Positions 1 through 10,773 are shown, counted from the stretch's first letter. The stretch is DNA of 64,000 nucleotides from Lineus longissimus (GCF_910592395.1 NC_088313.1:7134501-7198500), one strand, 5' to 3'. A program made the numbers and translations. The notes: a model not told the origin generated them from the letters alone.

Positions 1-688
1 TACATACGCGCATGCGGTCACCCAAGGTATACGAGTGTGTGTTTTGGGGGGGGGCGCATCCGGCGCACGCCACCTCTATTTTGACAATTCTTTTATTTTG
101 ACCATGTACAGAGCGCAAAAAAACATAGTTTTAATGAACAACCTCATCCATAGGATAATCCGAGGGCCTTTGACATGGGGGGTGGGGGGGGCGGTCGGTA
201 TTACCCTAGCGTCAATGATGTTTGGGAAGAATTTGATCTGGGTACTTCTACGGTACTGCCACTAGCGGACACGGGGTATATCGTAAAGGCTTATGCCATT
301 TATCGATATTTTCAAAAGCTCCTTTTTTTGTAATTTATAATCTTTTTTCTATTAGACAGTTACATGTATATATCATTAATAAGAGTCACCTTACATGGAT
401 GATGATTCATGATTCATGATTAGGCGGTGTAAACGTTAGAGGCATGTCTTAGTTAATTAATTGTATTTGCATACGATCAATTATGGGCCTCGAATGCCAT
501 AGATCCAGGGTGTTGTGATTACCCACAGGTTGGATTTGGATAATGGGTGGGATTGCCTCACTAAAATTGGCAGCTCAGTCAGCCAGTTCAGCAAGATTGA
601 GTGGCGGGTGTTTTATCATCTGCTGTTGGTATGTGTATTGGGCGCATTGGTGTCTGAACTTGAATTTAATTTCTTTCTATGGGTATAG
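1..688. other. non-coding flank, no gene seen
   Basis: No exon-like open frame with usable splice borders was seen. The stretch has a G-run near 45-54 and a G-rich patch near 178-192. If the candidate gene starting with the exon at 689 is real, its first exon and promoter lie here or left of the window; I could not identify a start codon or a promoter. Confidence 0.4.
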
Positions 689-859
689 CAGTTCAAAGGC
701 CTGTTGGTGAAATAAGGACAACACCACCTGATGAGATGGATAATGAAATTAACCCTGGCACATCTGTTGCAATCACAACCTCGGAAGTTTTACACCTTGA
801 AAAACATGAACATGGAACCAAGGAGTCAGATGAAGGTGAAACCAAGGAGTCCAGGAAAA
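689..859 (+). CDS. candidate internal exon, phase 1-1, 57 aa, acidic/Ser-Thr-rich
   Basis: The acceptor is TATAG just before 689 and the donor GTGAGT starts at 860. Both borders are phase 1, as in the downstream exon series. The peptide is hydrophilic, with Glu/Lys/Ser/Thr (for example KHEHGTKESDEGETKES) and no recognisable domain. The internal pair 'GTKESDE/GETKESRK' is a short duplication. It may be the first visible exon of the large + strand gene. The function is unknown. Confidence 0.4.
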
Positions 860-1684
860 GTGAGTAGGGTAATCATAGTCTATAATTGATCATTGATAGC
901 TGATGATGAGATATTAAGCGGACTTGAACTCGTCCTGTAGGTGGGTAGCATTGCTTGATCGATTGAGCCATTCCAAAAAAGGAAGTGCCGTGTTGATCAC
1001 TGTATGAATATACTCTCCATTCGTATTTCTACTTCTTGGGGCCGATGACCAGGTTTAGGCCCAGCCCCTAATACAAAGGATTCATCAATTGCATTCACCC
1101 TGTATTACAGCCCTTCTCACCAACAAAAATAGGCCTGGGTAATCTCTTTTAAAGGGACCCTAACATGCATATTCAATGAGGTAGGCGTTCTCTAGAAGGG
1201 ACCATAGAAAGAAGAATCGAGAGTATTACAATTATTGTTGTACACCGTTTTTTTTGCTGGCCACGTGACCAAGTTTAACGCAGCAGACCAGAGATTACAA
1301 TACTATATTCCTTTGATCAGTTATTTGTTTGACAATCGCTTTTCTAGGCAACCTTGTATTAGTGATAACCGTCAGAACAGGCTGAGAAGCATTGGTAGGC
1401 GTCCCGGGGTAGGCGTACGCCATCAGGGATTCGAAATCTCGGTAGCGAGCGACTTTTGTGGACACTCGTACACCGTAGCGTTCATCGGGTCCTGTATTTC
1501 ATTCCACCGGCTGGTACTATTCGTTTTGTTCACGGGCGTATGAAAGGCGAACGCCTATGCTGACCAACCATTTATTGCCCTGCGAACAAAAGATTAGATG
1601 AAATTGTACAAGCTGGACAGAATGCACTCGTGGTAAAAGCAGCCCATTTACGGTGTACGAGCGTCCAGTGTATTCGATTTGCAG
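860..1684. other. putative intron, nothing recognised
   Basis: There is an open frame at 1235-1543 without convincing splice borders. Short repeats of 'taggcgt' occur near 1182, 1398 and 1410, with a 9-bp inverted match near 1547-1555. No gene or bounded element can be supported. Confidence 0.3.
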
Positions 1685-1996
1685 GCCCACTGCATGATCA
1701 GATTAATCTCTACCTGGATGAAATAGAAAGAAACGGAGAGTTGGGCACCTTCATTAGTGATGCGAAGCAGTCTTCGAAGGATGGTCATAAACTGTTAATC
1801 TATTGGGATGAGGAAATGCAGCAGAGGTCGAAGAACCACATGACCTACGCTGATTTGTACTATGGGGATTATTTCACTGACCAACTGCTTCACAAGGCTA
1901 GGAATGATCTCAGAGGAATCGACGAAAGTGGTCATGTTCTTATTGTACTTGCAGACCTTGTTATGGACGATTTCCACCACCAGATGTGTGCAGAGA
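1685..1996 (+). CDS. candidate internal exon, phase 1-1, about 104 aa, non-repetitive
   Basis: The acceptor is TTTGCAG (1678-1684) and the donor GTAAGT at 1997. The exon is 312 nt with phase 1 borders. Unlike the other 5' exons this one has ordinary, mixed amino acid composition, with segments such as LYLDEIERNGELGTFISD and YADLYYGDYFTDQLLHKA followed by a hydrophobic strand (SGHVLIVLADLVMDDF). It looks like part of a folded domain. I do not recognise the family. The open frame extends upstream to 1630, so a first-exon reading is an alternative. Confidence 0.5.
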
Positions 1997-2086
1997 GTAA
2001 GTATAAACATTGCCAATAAATGAACAAAGTTGTAAAAATCCTGAATATACATGTACTAGGAAAATCAAGGAAGAGAATTTGATGTT

Positions 2087-3214
2087 TTTAGCTCACCTCT
2101 TAGCAGAGGTGAGCTTATCCCATACCGTGGCGTCCGTCGTCCGTCGTCGTCGTCGTCGTCGTCCGTCGTCCGTTAGCAGGGCACGTTTCGTAACTGTTAG
2201 AGCTATTGAGTTGAAACTTGGTACACATGTACCCTTATGTAATGACACCTTGGAGACCAAGTTTCGGTCCGATTCGTTTCATGGTTTGGCCACCAGGGGG
2301 CCAAACGTTAAAAGTGAAAATATGCAATATCTCCCTTAATAGTAGTCGGGAAATTTTGAAAAAAATATGGTAGGTACTTCTAGCAAAGGTGCATCATATA
2401 TCCTCCGGGTTTTTGATTTGACCTCCTTTTCAAGGTCACAGAGGTCAAATGGTGTAAATTGGCCGTTAGGATGTAACGATGGCACGTTTCTAAACTGCAA
2501 TGACTATTGATACCAAATTTGGTACACATTTACCCCTTAGTCAGGTGATCTCAGGGACCAAAGTTTGGTCCAATATGATTCACCACTTGACCACCAGGGG
2601 GCAAAATCTAAAAACCTTAAAAATGTGATTATTCCTTAACTTCTTGCCCGATTGCCACCAATTTGATATCATGGGTACATCTAACCACCATACAGTATAT
2701 GTCACACAGGTTTTTAATTTGACCTTCTTGTCAAGGTCACAGAGGTCAAATGGCATAAATTCGCCGTCAGGCCGTAACTATGGCACGTTTCTTAACTGCA
2801 ATGACTATTGATCACAAATTAAGTACACATGTACCCCTTAGTCAGGTGATCTCAGGTACCGAAGTTTGGTGCGATCTGATTTGCCGTTTGGCCTCCAGGG
2901 AGGGGGCCAAATCCTAAATTCTTCAAAATGCCATTATTCCTAGTAATGACTTGCCCGATTGGCACCAATTTTATATCATAGGTACATCTAATTCTAACAA
3001 CCATTCAATGTGTCACCCGGGTCTTCTTTGATTTGACCTACTTTTCAAGGTCACAGAGGTCGAATGTACTGTAAATTGGCCATTTTGGGGAAATTGTAAT
3101 TGCTTGGACCTACATCAAACCTAACACTACATGACACAATACCATGCTCTTTATCCATCTTTCCTCCACATGAGGTGAGCACAATGGCCCTGGCCATTTC
3201 ATTAAATGGATTGA
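2087..3214 (+). mobile_element. GCTCACCT-class interspersed element with three ~300-bp internal repeats
   Basis: The left end reads TTTTAGCTCACCTCTTAGCA and forms a short hairpin (AGCTCACCT ... AGGTGAGCT), followed by a CGTCCGTCGTCCGTCGTCGT simple tract near 2130-2174. The right end reads AGGTGAGCACAATGGCCCTG. The interior holds three diverged tandem copies starting near 2180, 2480 and 2784. Each contains 'ggcacgtttc..aactg', 'accccttagtcaggtgatctcagg', 'ccaccagggggcc' and 'ttttcaaggtcacagaggtcaaatg'. From memory this end structure is typical of a class common in mollusc-like genomes. No coding capacity was seen; it is probably non-autonomous. The boundaries are approximate. Confidence 0.65.
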
Positions 3215-5170
3215 GAGGCGGTGCGTTAGGCCTGTCATTCGCATAACTATGAAATAATTGCGTAGATATCCCTGGACCTATTTGCTATCGAAAAAGATTT
3301 TTCCTACAGTTGCTGATTTTGCTGACAATTCTAATTAGGGATATCACCGAAATATTTAGTAGGTGAATACGTATGTGCAGTAATGACACTTTCCCGGTGT
3401 AGTATGCGAGTGTTTCGGTGTGACAGTTTTGCCCTACAACAGCATCAGAACAAGACTGGTTGGGTCTCTCTAGCCATGGCATTGTTCGTGGGAAACACTG
3501 ACACATGGAGCTTACTGAAAAATATTAGGCTTTTTTCACAACTATACTGTGCTTGTGCTTATGCCCGCTAAGCCCGCCTCTCTTCGAGTGAGGCTTGGGA
3601 TTGGCTGGTCAGGGGTCTTGGGGTGTTGACACATCAAAATAGCTAACCGGCTGACAAACCGACACGCAAAACTATTGAGCTACGGTCGGTATAGCCGTTC
3701 AAAGGGGATTTCATAACTCCAAAGTAAAGTCTTGGGCCACCGCTAGTGGTGTCTTTTATCAATCATTCCTCATTCAGATGATCCACCAATAAGCCTTTTA
3801 GCACAGCGCTATCCTGTTCTTTAGATGACGACATCCTTACTATTTATGCGTTTATACAATAGAGCCGAGCGTCAAGGAAGAATGCCTGAGGTAGGCTATT
3901 TGCCGCGCGATGTTGTCACCTTTTATGAGATGTCAGCATTTACAAACACCCAAAGGTCCCATGAGAAAGGGATTGACGACATACCTTCGTAGAACTGCAT
4001 TGTCTTTCGCTATGTCCTGTGGAAGGGGGAGTCATAGTGATGTACCCGCTTATCGGTGGTATATGATATGATATTTATTTGTGGGGGGGGGAGAGGTAAG
4101 CGCTAAAGGTGCTATTCCATGATGATACAGATTTTTTCAGAGGTTGTTCTTACATGACCTGAAGGATCACTCCAATGATGGACAGCTTAACGAGATCTTT
4201 CAATTCAATTGATGATTAGGAGGGCCCCTCCGAGAAGTACAACGGCATGCCGATTTCCTATCCAAAGAAGTAGAAATCCTAGAAACATGGTATCAATGCT
4301 CTATAGCCTTGTCCCTCGTGGGATTTTAGGGTAATACGTAGCGTTATTCAAAAAGGGTCTACGCCAATTAACAGCATAAGATTAGCACTTGGTGTGCGCT
4401 TTAACCCAGAAAGCGCATAAGATTTGAAAAGGACAAGTGCGGACCGGCAGAGGGCTGTATTGTGATGTTAGTGCGCCATTGGCAAAGAAATGCTCTTTTA
4501 CGACAAATCAGCATAACCTTTGTGTGGAGGGATTCAAAGAAATGCTCTTTTACGATGGGTCAGCATAGCATGATAGCATGTTTTTGATAGGCTTTTTTCA
4601 TAACGCATTCCCCTCATTGTCCGCACAGCGCTGTTCTTTGTATTCGAGCGCTTGGACAATAGCGAAGCATTCTTATGAAAAAAAAATTAAAATCAAATTA
4701 AAAGAGATTAAAATTTACGGACGAACATTTTATACACCAGCTGGGGAGAACCCCCCCCCCCCCCCCGGCCTCCCTCCCTGTGACCCTGTCCCGCACGCGC
4801 GTGCCCAAGGTGGCTCGGTGTGTGGATTCGATCGTCTGTAACTGCACATTGGTTACACTTGTAATACTATGTAATACTGTCCGGCCATCAAAAGGATTGG
4901 GGCCAATGAGATGAATAAAATCCCTGAACGTGACTGTGTGCCAACGCATGTAGGCCTGTTACAAATCATGCCGTCGGTCAATGATTTTGGTGGACACATC
5001 CACCTGTCTTTAACAGAATCTTATTATTGTATGAATAGAAAGAGGAGGGCTTTCTGGCGCATAAGCACAGGCACAGCATAGTCATGAAAAAAGCCTATTA
5101 CACCGACGTATATGCCTACCTACGATTAAAGGCACTTGTGATTAATCTATACTACCTGTATCAATTTCAG
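3215..5170. other. putative intronic sequence, no gene seen
   Basis: There are scattered short frames with no splice-bounded exon. A 16-C homopolymer lies at 4751-4766 and a G-run at 4083-4091. Two near copies of 'gaaatgctcttttacga' occur near 4488 and 4541. Confidence 0.35.
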
Positions 5171-5287
5171 ATGCTAAAGTGAGGAATACAAGCTTATGCA
5201 TGAAGAAATGTGCCAAGGAGAGCAGTGCGGACATGTCAGGACCCTCTGAATCGAGCAATTGCAAGCATATGAAAAGGAAGGGAAAAT
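5171..5287 (+). CDS. cassette exon, 'DAK' family copy 1, 39 aa
   Basis: The acceptor is AATTTCAG and the donor GTGAGT at 5288. The exon is 117 nt, phase 1-1. It encodes Lys/Ser/Cys-rich peptide starting DAKVRNTSLCMKKCA and ending KHMKRKGK. It is the same family as the exons at 7419, 9223 and 23319, sharing the [D]A-KV start, Ser/Lys core, 'SADMS/SADAS' and a basic C-terminal end. The first residue depends on the split codon of the preceding exon. No fold is predicted by eye; the basic tail resembles a nuclear-localisation-type cluster. Confidence 0.55.
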
Positions 5288-5660
5288 GTGAGTACCAATG
5301 GCCTGACATGACATATAATGTCAGTTGCCACAATGAACTGGGTTCCGCCGAGGAGAGGGTACAGTGTCTCAACGCGCGTGCGATATAGGCAACTATCAAT
5401 GCCGACGATCTTGTTGAACTATGCGTTCACAGAGCAAGGAAAAGTACTGAATGTCTTTATTTGCTGTGTTGCCCCGCTAACTGATGCTGCACTAGAGTTT
5501 ATGGACCGCCAATGACTGTAATTCAGGATATAGCCCAATCTCTGGTGCATTTATCTTGAGGAAGGAATCACTGACAAAAAAACAAACCCTAGGGAAAAAG
5601 GTTGCAATCTAGGTTGAATCGGAGATCCATTAACTTTAAAACAACTTTCTAATTATGCAG

Positions 5661-5750
5661 ACGCCGGAGAGGACGTTGCAAACAAAAAGAAAAGAGGTAC
5701 CAATGCTGACATTAGACATGCTAATGGAACAAAAACGATGGAAAAACAAT
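5661..5750 (+). CDS. cassette exon, short Lys/Asn-rich, 30 aa
   Basis: The acceptor is TTATGCAG and the donor GTGAGT at 5751. The exon is 90 nt, phase 1-1. The peptide begins DAGEDVANKKKRGTNADI and ends TKTMEKQ. It resembles the exon at 23764 (D-A-E-Q-D-V-E-S-K-K-G-R start; DKTEKQ end). The same pair order (a 'DAK' exon followed by this type) therefore recurs at 5171/5661 and 23319/23764, indicating an old duplication of a two-exon module. Confidence 0.5.
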
Positions 5751-5903
5751 GTGAGTTTTCGGAGAACAGTTTGAAAAGCATCTTTACCTTTAAGGGCCCG
5801 ACACATGACAAGTCCTCACGACTGTGATATATCATTCATTATCGGACTCTCCTTGTCAATGACAGAGACTAGCGTGGGAGTCATCAGGGCCCCCGCACTT
5901 ACG

Positions 5904-6502
5904 TACAGGGTGTTAAAAAAAGTCCGCAAACTTTAATCTCTTATAAAATTTGATACAGGTATCACTTGAAAATGACACTGGTACCAATGAAAACTAGGAG
6001 CTCAAGCATTTTAGCTGGTGAAAGTCACACATCTCTAGCATCAATGGTTATTGCGTAACAGGCGCTCAGAAAAAGGGAGCGTTTGTCGGACCGTGTAATT
6101 ACTGGCCAATTTTAGCACCTCAGATGAAGCAATTACCCACTAAACGGTCATCGTTCTTTTAAAGCTTAGAAAAGCATCGAAAAAGTCTTGTGTTACAGCG
6201 AAGACCTTATTCGGATGTAAGGAACAACTTTCCTGCCTGGAATGAGATGCTGCATAGCGATCGGACTCAGCCAAGTGGAGCCATCTCGCTCCTCAATTGA
6301 TGATTACTGACGCGGTCATAAAAACGCATTCCTTTTTTGAGCGCCTGTTACGCAATAACCGTTGATGCTAGAGAGGTGGGACTTTCACCAACAAAAATGC
6401 TTGAGCTTCTAGTTTATATTAGTACCAGTTGCTTCCTTTTATGCTGCCTGTTGCGAATTCTATAAGAGATAAAGGTTTGTGGACTTTTTTTAACACCCTG
6501 TA
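5904..6502. mobile_element. MITE, 599 bp, TA-flanked, long imperfect inverted repeats
   Basis: Both ends read TACAGGGTGTTAAAAAAAG going inward, with TA at each outer edge (5904-5905, 6501-6502). Inverted similarity extends at least 150 bp inward with divergence (for example 'agcatttt..ggtgaaagtc' and 'ggttattgcgtaacaggcgctca' in both arms). No ORF. The TA target and the terminal sequence fit a Tc1/mariner-type non-autonomous element. The breakpoint of the 1804-bp tandem duplication falls inside it at 6242. Confidence 0.75.
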
Positions 6503-6718
6503 TCACCGGCCCACTTATTACCCTGCTTGCATTTCCAAAGTCATCTGGCTTCATACGTCTCGTGTCTACATAAGCAATGGCGGCTTGGGCAAGAAATAAT
6601 GTAATCTTCACGTTTCAACAGGGCTAGGGATTATGACAAGGTAATCGAAATGTGCGCAGAATCATCCGTTCCCATCTTTTAATCAACATCTGGTGCTCAT
6701 GGATACATTTTCCTTTAG

Positions 6719-6976
6719 GTAAGAAAGTGAAGCCGCCACCATCCCAGATAACCTCCACGAAGCACGAGGGATCCTATTCAGTCATCAAGAATTTGAACAG
6801 AGACCATGCAGCAACTCTAGAGAAGCAAGAAATTCATTCACCCAGGACCCCCGATTTATCTGTCCAGCCACAGAAAAACATTTGCCCATTCATCGAGAAA
6901 AAGGAACATTATTCAGGAACTACGGCAGCTACGGTCCATATCATATCAGGGAGCAGAGAACTTCTACCAATAAAAG
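6719..6976 (+). CDS. cassette exon, 'GKK' family long form, 86 aa
   Basis: The acceptor is TCCTTTAG and the donor GTAAAG at 6977. The exon is 258 nt, phase 1-1. The peptide starts KKVKPPPSQITSTKHEGS, continues with EKQEIHSPRTPD in the middle and ends SGSRELLPIK. It is homologous to the 204-nt exons at 11312, 12939, 15999 and 16620 (KKVKPPPFQTTSTKEDG start; EKEEIIQSPRTPEKRK), with about 18 extra residues and diverged C-terminal half. SPRTP gives proline-directed phosphorylation-like motifs (inference). It is duplicated exactly at 8523-8780. Confidence 0.6.
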
Positions 6977-7418
6977 GTAAAGAGGCATTTCGTTCTGATC
7001 ATTTGTCCTATCTGACCTTCATACCATGACCCCCTCCCCAAGGAAAAAAAGAACAAAATTATCTGTCACGTCGTACATTATGATATATTTGACCTGTAAA
7101 GCGTGCGATTCATTAGTGGCTTTCAATGGGTACTGCAATTGGACTACAATCTTGCACCGCACGTTCCGGCCAGACAGGTTTTTTATACTGTACCGACTTA
7201 TGTGGCGTATAATAGAAGGGCACAACCAGTCCCTAATCCCAGTCAAAAGAACGAATCAGGCCATGGCAAGGGGTTCTGGGGCGGTAACTAATACTTTATG
7301 AGGTGACGCTTTAACTAAGTTTTTACAGTATATTGGCAGCAACAAGAATACCTCATCAACATTCTCAGATAATATGATAATAGTATCGTCAAACTAAAAT
7401 GGTGTTTACCTCCTTTAG

Positions 7419-7529
7419 ATGCTGGAGAGCAAGTTGCAAGCAAGGGGCAATACTCCAAAAGGATCTGTTTAGACTCCTCAAAACTGGCTGAAGCAGGGAA
7501 TTGCAAGCTGACTAAAAGGACGGGGAAAC
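7419..7529 (+). CDS. cassette exon, 'DAK' family copy 2, 37 aa
   Basis: The acceptor is TCCTTTAG and the donor GTGAGT at 7530. The exon is 111 nt, phase 1-1. The peptide begins DAGEQVASKGQYSKRICL and ends CKLTKRTGK. It is closest to the exon at 23319 (VASKGQCSKGIS ... TKRSKK). It is duplicated at 9223-9333. Confidence 0.55.
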
Positions 7530-8045
7530 GTGAGTAGCCCTACATGGGTGACTTTTCATGGCTTGATCAAGTTGAACAGGAAACTGTTCCTCTCGGGCTC
7601 GTATCACTGAAGAATAAGAGTTAATCATGTGGACGCAAGATTACATTGACGGCTGAGTGCGCTCAATAACCATGTCAAGTTGTATTAATCCCAACTACGA
7701 CAGAAAGGATTTAAGGTATTTGTAAAATGACACATGATTGAAATTCAGCAAAACCAAGAATGCCCCTAAACATCCCAAATATATCGAGTAATCATTCATG
7801 CCCTATACCACCTTGTTCAGCAATACACATAGACCCCCAAATGATTCACAAAGATGACCTGTCTTGCAGCATTATGTAACAATCTACTTCAAACAAAAGG
7901 ATTCTTGCTGCAAATGCCCAGGGTTTAGACGGGACCGAAATGAAATTTGAACATAATTGACCTAAGGATCCCCTTCAGATGCAGCTAGCAATTAGATTAG
8001 GAGAAATTCATTCTCAACGCTGCAAACGGCAACACTATCACCCTC
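7530..8045. other. intronic part of tandem-duplicated unit
   Basis: No exon seen. It contains 'aatcatgtggacgcaag..acattgacggct..gcgctcaataaccatgtcaagttgta..tcccaacta', which recurs near 9428, 11956 and 14634. It also contains the segment later found inverted at 10109-10475. Confidence 0.5.
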
Positions 8046-8306
8046 ATGAGATGCTGCATAGCGATCGGACTCAGCCAAGTGGAGCCATCTCGCTCCTCAA
8101 TTGATGATTACTGACGCGGTCATAAAAACGCATTCCTTTTTTGAGCGCCTGTTACGCAATAACCGTTGATGCTAGAGAGGTGGGACTTTCACCAACAAAA
8201 ATGCTTGAGCTTCTAGTTTATATTAGTACCAGTTGCTTCCTTTTATGCTGCCTGTTGCGAATTCTATAAGAGATAAAAGTTTGTGGACTTTTTTTAACAC
8301 CCTGTA
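8046..8306. mobile_element. MITE right-half remnant
   Basis: This corresponds to 6242-6502, carried along by the tandem duplication. It keeps only the right terminal inverted repeat (the 'taacaccctgta' end at 8306), so it cannot be a separate insertion. Confidence 0.8.
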
Positions 8307-8522
8307 TCACCGGCCCACTTATTACCCTGCTTGCATTTCCAAAGTCATCTGGCTTCATACGTCTCGTGTCTACATAAGCAATGGCGGCTTGGGCAAGAAA
8401 TAATGTAATCTTCACGTTTCAACAGGGCTAGGGATTATGACAAGGTAATCGAAATGTGCGCAGAATCATCCGTTCCCATCTTTTAATCAACATCTGGTGC
8501 TCATGGATACATTTTCCTTTAG

Positions 8523-8780
8523 GTAAGAAAGTGAAGCCGCCACCATCCCAGATAACCTCCACGAAGCACGAGGGATCCTATTCAGTCATCAAGAATTTGA
8601 ACAGAGACCATGCAGCAACTCTAGAGAAGCAAGAAATTCATTCACCCAGGACCCCCGATTTATCTGTCCAGCCACAGAAAAACATTTGCCCATTCATCGA
8701 GAAAAAGGAACATTATTCAGGAACTACGGCAGCTACGGTCCATATCATATCAGGGAGCAGAGAACTTCTACCAATAAAAG
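8523..8780 (+). CDS. cassette exon, 'GKK' family long form, tandem copy
   Basis: It is identical by eye to 6719-6976, with the same acceptor TCCTTTAG and donor GTAAAG, phase 1-1, 86 aa. Including both copies keeps the frame open, so the product would carry the same 86-residue block twice (with the 37-residue block between) if the duplication is real and both are spliced in. Confidence 0.55.
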
Positions 8781-9222
8781 GTAAAGAGGCATTTCGTTCT
8801 GATCATTTGTCCTATCTGACCTTCATACCATGACCCCCTCCCCAAGGAAAAAAAGAACAAAATTATCTGTCACGTCGTACATTATGATATATTTGACCTG
8901 TAAAGCGTGCGATTCATTAGTGGCTTTCAATGGGTACTGCAATTGGACTACAATCTTGCACCGCACGTTCCGGCCAGACAGGTTTTTTATACTGTACCGA
9001 CTTATGTGGCGTATAATAGAAGGGCACAACCAGTCCCTAATCCCAGTCAAAAGAACGAATCAGGCCATGGCAAGGGGTTCTGGGGCGGTAACTAATACTT
9101 TAGGAGGTGACGCTTTAACTAAGTTTTTACAGTATATTGGCAGCAACAAGAATACCTCATCAACATTCTCAGATAATATGATAATAGTATCGTCAAACTA
9201 AAATGGTGTTTACCTCCTTTAG

Positions 9223-9333
9223 ATGCTGGAGAGCAAGTTGCAAGCAAGGGGCAATACTCCAAAAGGATCTGTTTAGACTCCTCAAAACTGGCTGAAGCAG
9301 GGAATTGCAAGCTGACTAAAAGGACGGGGAAAC
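9223..9333 (+). CDS. cassette exon, 'DAK' family, tandem copy of 7419-7529
   Basis: Identical by eye to 7419-7529, 111 nt, phase 1-1, acceptor TCCTTTAG, donor GTGAGT. See that entry for the peptide. Confidence 0.55.
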
Positions 9334-9514
9334 GTGAGTAGCCCTACATGGGTGACTTTTCATGGCTTGATCAAGTTGAACAGGAAACTGTTCCTCTCGG
9401 GCTCGTATCACTGAAGAATAAGAGTTAATCATGTGGACGCAAGATTACATTGACGGCTGAGTGCGCTCAATAACCATGTCAAGTTGTATTAATCCCAACT
9501 ACGACAGAAAGGAT

Positions 9515-10475
9515 TTAAGGTATTTGTAAAATGACACATGATTGAAATTCAGCAAAACCAAGAATGCCCCTAAACATCCCAAATATATCGAGTAATCATT
9601 CATGCCCTATACCACCTTGTTCAGCAATACACATAGACCCCCAAATGATTCACAAAGATGACCTGTCTTGCAGCATTATGTAACAATCTACTTCAAACAA
9701 AAGGATTCTTGCTGCAAATGCCCAGGGTTTAGACGGGACCGAAATGAAATTTGAACATAATTGACCTAAGGATCCCCTTCAGATGCAGCTAGCAATTAGA
9801 TTAGGAGAAATTCATTCTCAACGCTGCAAACGGCAACACTATCACCCTCATGCAAGTCCTCAATTAGATGCCTCTCTTAGAAAGGTCCACAAAAATATAT
9901 CCAAGGCCTACATGTACGTGTTTTGCATTGGCCTGTGTATGTGCATACCCAAAACATGCAGCAGACTTGAATGGTTTGCAGGACGCGTTGCATTACTAGG
10001 CCCCTTTAAATTCCGTGGCATTGGACTCCAAGCATGTACATAGGCCCTATACGGCCTGTAATGTACATAGAAAGATCCACGCCTATGGATATGTAAGAAC
10101 CCTTCCATGAGAGACATCTAATTGAGGACTTGCATGAGGGTGATAGTGTTGCCGTTTGCAGCATTGAGGATGAATTTCTCCAAATCTAATTGCTAGCTGC
10201 ATCTGAAGGGGATCCTTAGGTCAATTATAGACACGTTCAAATTTCATTTCGGTCCCGTCTAAACCCTGGGCATTTGCAGCAAGAATCCTTTTGTTTGAAG
10301 TAGATTGTTACATAATGCTGCAAGACAGGTCATCTTTGTGAATCATTTGGGGGTCTATGTGTATTGCTGAACAAGGTGGTATAGGGCATGAATGATTACT
10401 CGATATATTTGGGATGTTTAGTGCATTCTAGGTTTTGCTGAATTTCAATCATGTGTCATTTTACAAATACCTTAA
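9515..10475. repeat. large inverted repeat (foldback), ~365-bp arms, 232-bp spacer
   Basis: The left arm 9515-9876 is nearly the exact reverse complement of the right arm 10109-10475. Matching landmarks include the 'ttaaggtatttgtaaaatga' outer end, 'cctatacc..ttgttcagcaata', 'ggatccccttcagatgcagc' and the 'ctcatgcaagtcctcaatta' inner end. Small differences exist (for example an 'atagacacgtt' insertion near 10227 and 'gtgcattctagg' near 10421). The left arm is also the tail of the tandem unit, so the same sequence occurs in direct orientation at about 7711-8045. The spacer shows further short inverted matches (tacatgtac, ggcctgt). No ORF. Confidence 0.85.
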
Positions 10476-10557
10476 TGAACCATCAGGTGGTACGCTCTGA
10501 TTGAAATGGTCTTGGGGTGAAAAGTCATACCTAATGTATTTGCGCATTTCATTTTAG

Positions 10558-10773
10558 GTAGTAAATTGGAGCAGAATACTGCTGTCGGACCAAGCTCAGT
10601 CCATGAAAGGGCTCTATTGCCGAAGCACTCCAGTCGCCCTGATCAGGCGCAGATACCCCTTACCCCAGTCCTGAAGAAAAAGGAGGATGCATCTGGAACT
10701 ACGAAGGCTTATGTTAGAACTACAGAGGTCTCCATCGCGTCTGAAAGAACGATAGTCGTGCAGCCAAAAAAAT
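10558..10773 (+). CDS. cassette exon, 216-nt family copy 1, 72 aa
   Basis: The acceptor is CATTTTAG and the donor GTAAGT at 10774. The exon is phase 1-1. The peptide begins SKLEQNTAVGPSSVHERA, has LTPVLKKKEDASGTTKAY in the middle and ends TIVVQPKK. The C-terminal half (SGTTKA-VRTTEVSIASE-VVQPKK) resembles the ends of the exons at 18990 and 19552 (V-APE-SA-VQ-KK). Most cassettes may therefore be diverged copies of one ancestral block. Confidence 0.6.

Larger units (their letters stand above)
6242..8045. repeat. 1804-bp tandem duplication, copy 1
   Basis: 6242-8045 is repeated head to tail at 8046-9849 with a constant offset of 1804. By eye I found only two substitutions (6474 g versus 8278 a; 7299 t versus 9103 g). 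The unit starts inside the MITE and ends in what becomes the left arm of the foldback repeat. It carries two complete cassette exons (6719-6976 and 7419-7529). The junction shares a 3-bp ATG with both outer breakpoints. Confidence 0.9.
8046..9849. repeat. 1804-bp tandem duplication, copy 2
   Basis: This is the second copy of 6242-8045, almost identical. It contains a right-half MITE remnant, both exons, and the intronic segment. The near identity means either a very recent duplication, ongoing gene conversion, or an assembly duplication of one locus. Confidence 0.9.

Noticed and set aside
1183-1556. A possible small inverted-repeat element with 'taggcgttc' / 'gaacgccta' ends
   Set aside because: Only 9 bp match and further internal copies of 'taggcgt' suggest chance or a degraded repeat; no target duplication is visible.
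7980-8045. 'ccccttcag|atgcagctagca' as another acceptor and exon of the 'DAK' type
   Set aside because: The sequence after it lacks the family pattern and has no donor in frame; the same string is part of the foldback repeat.
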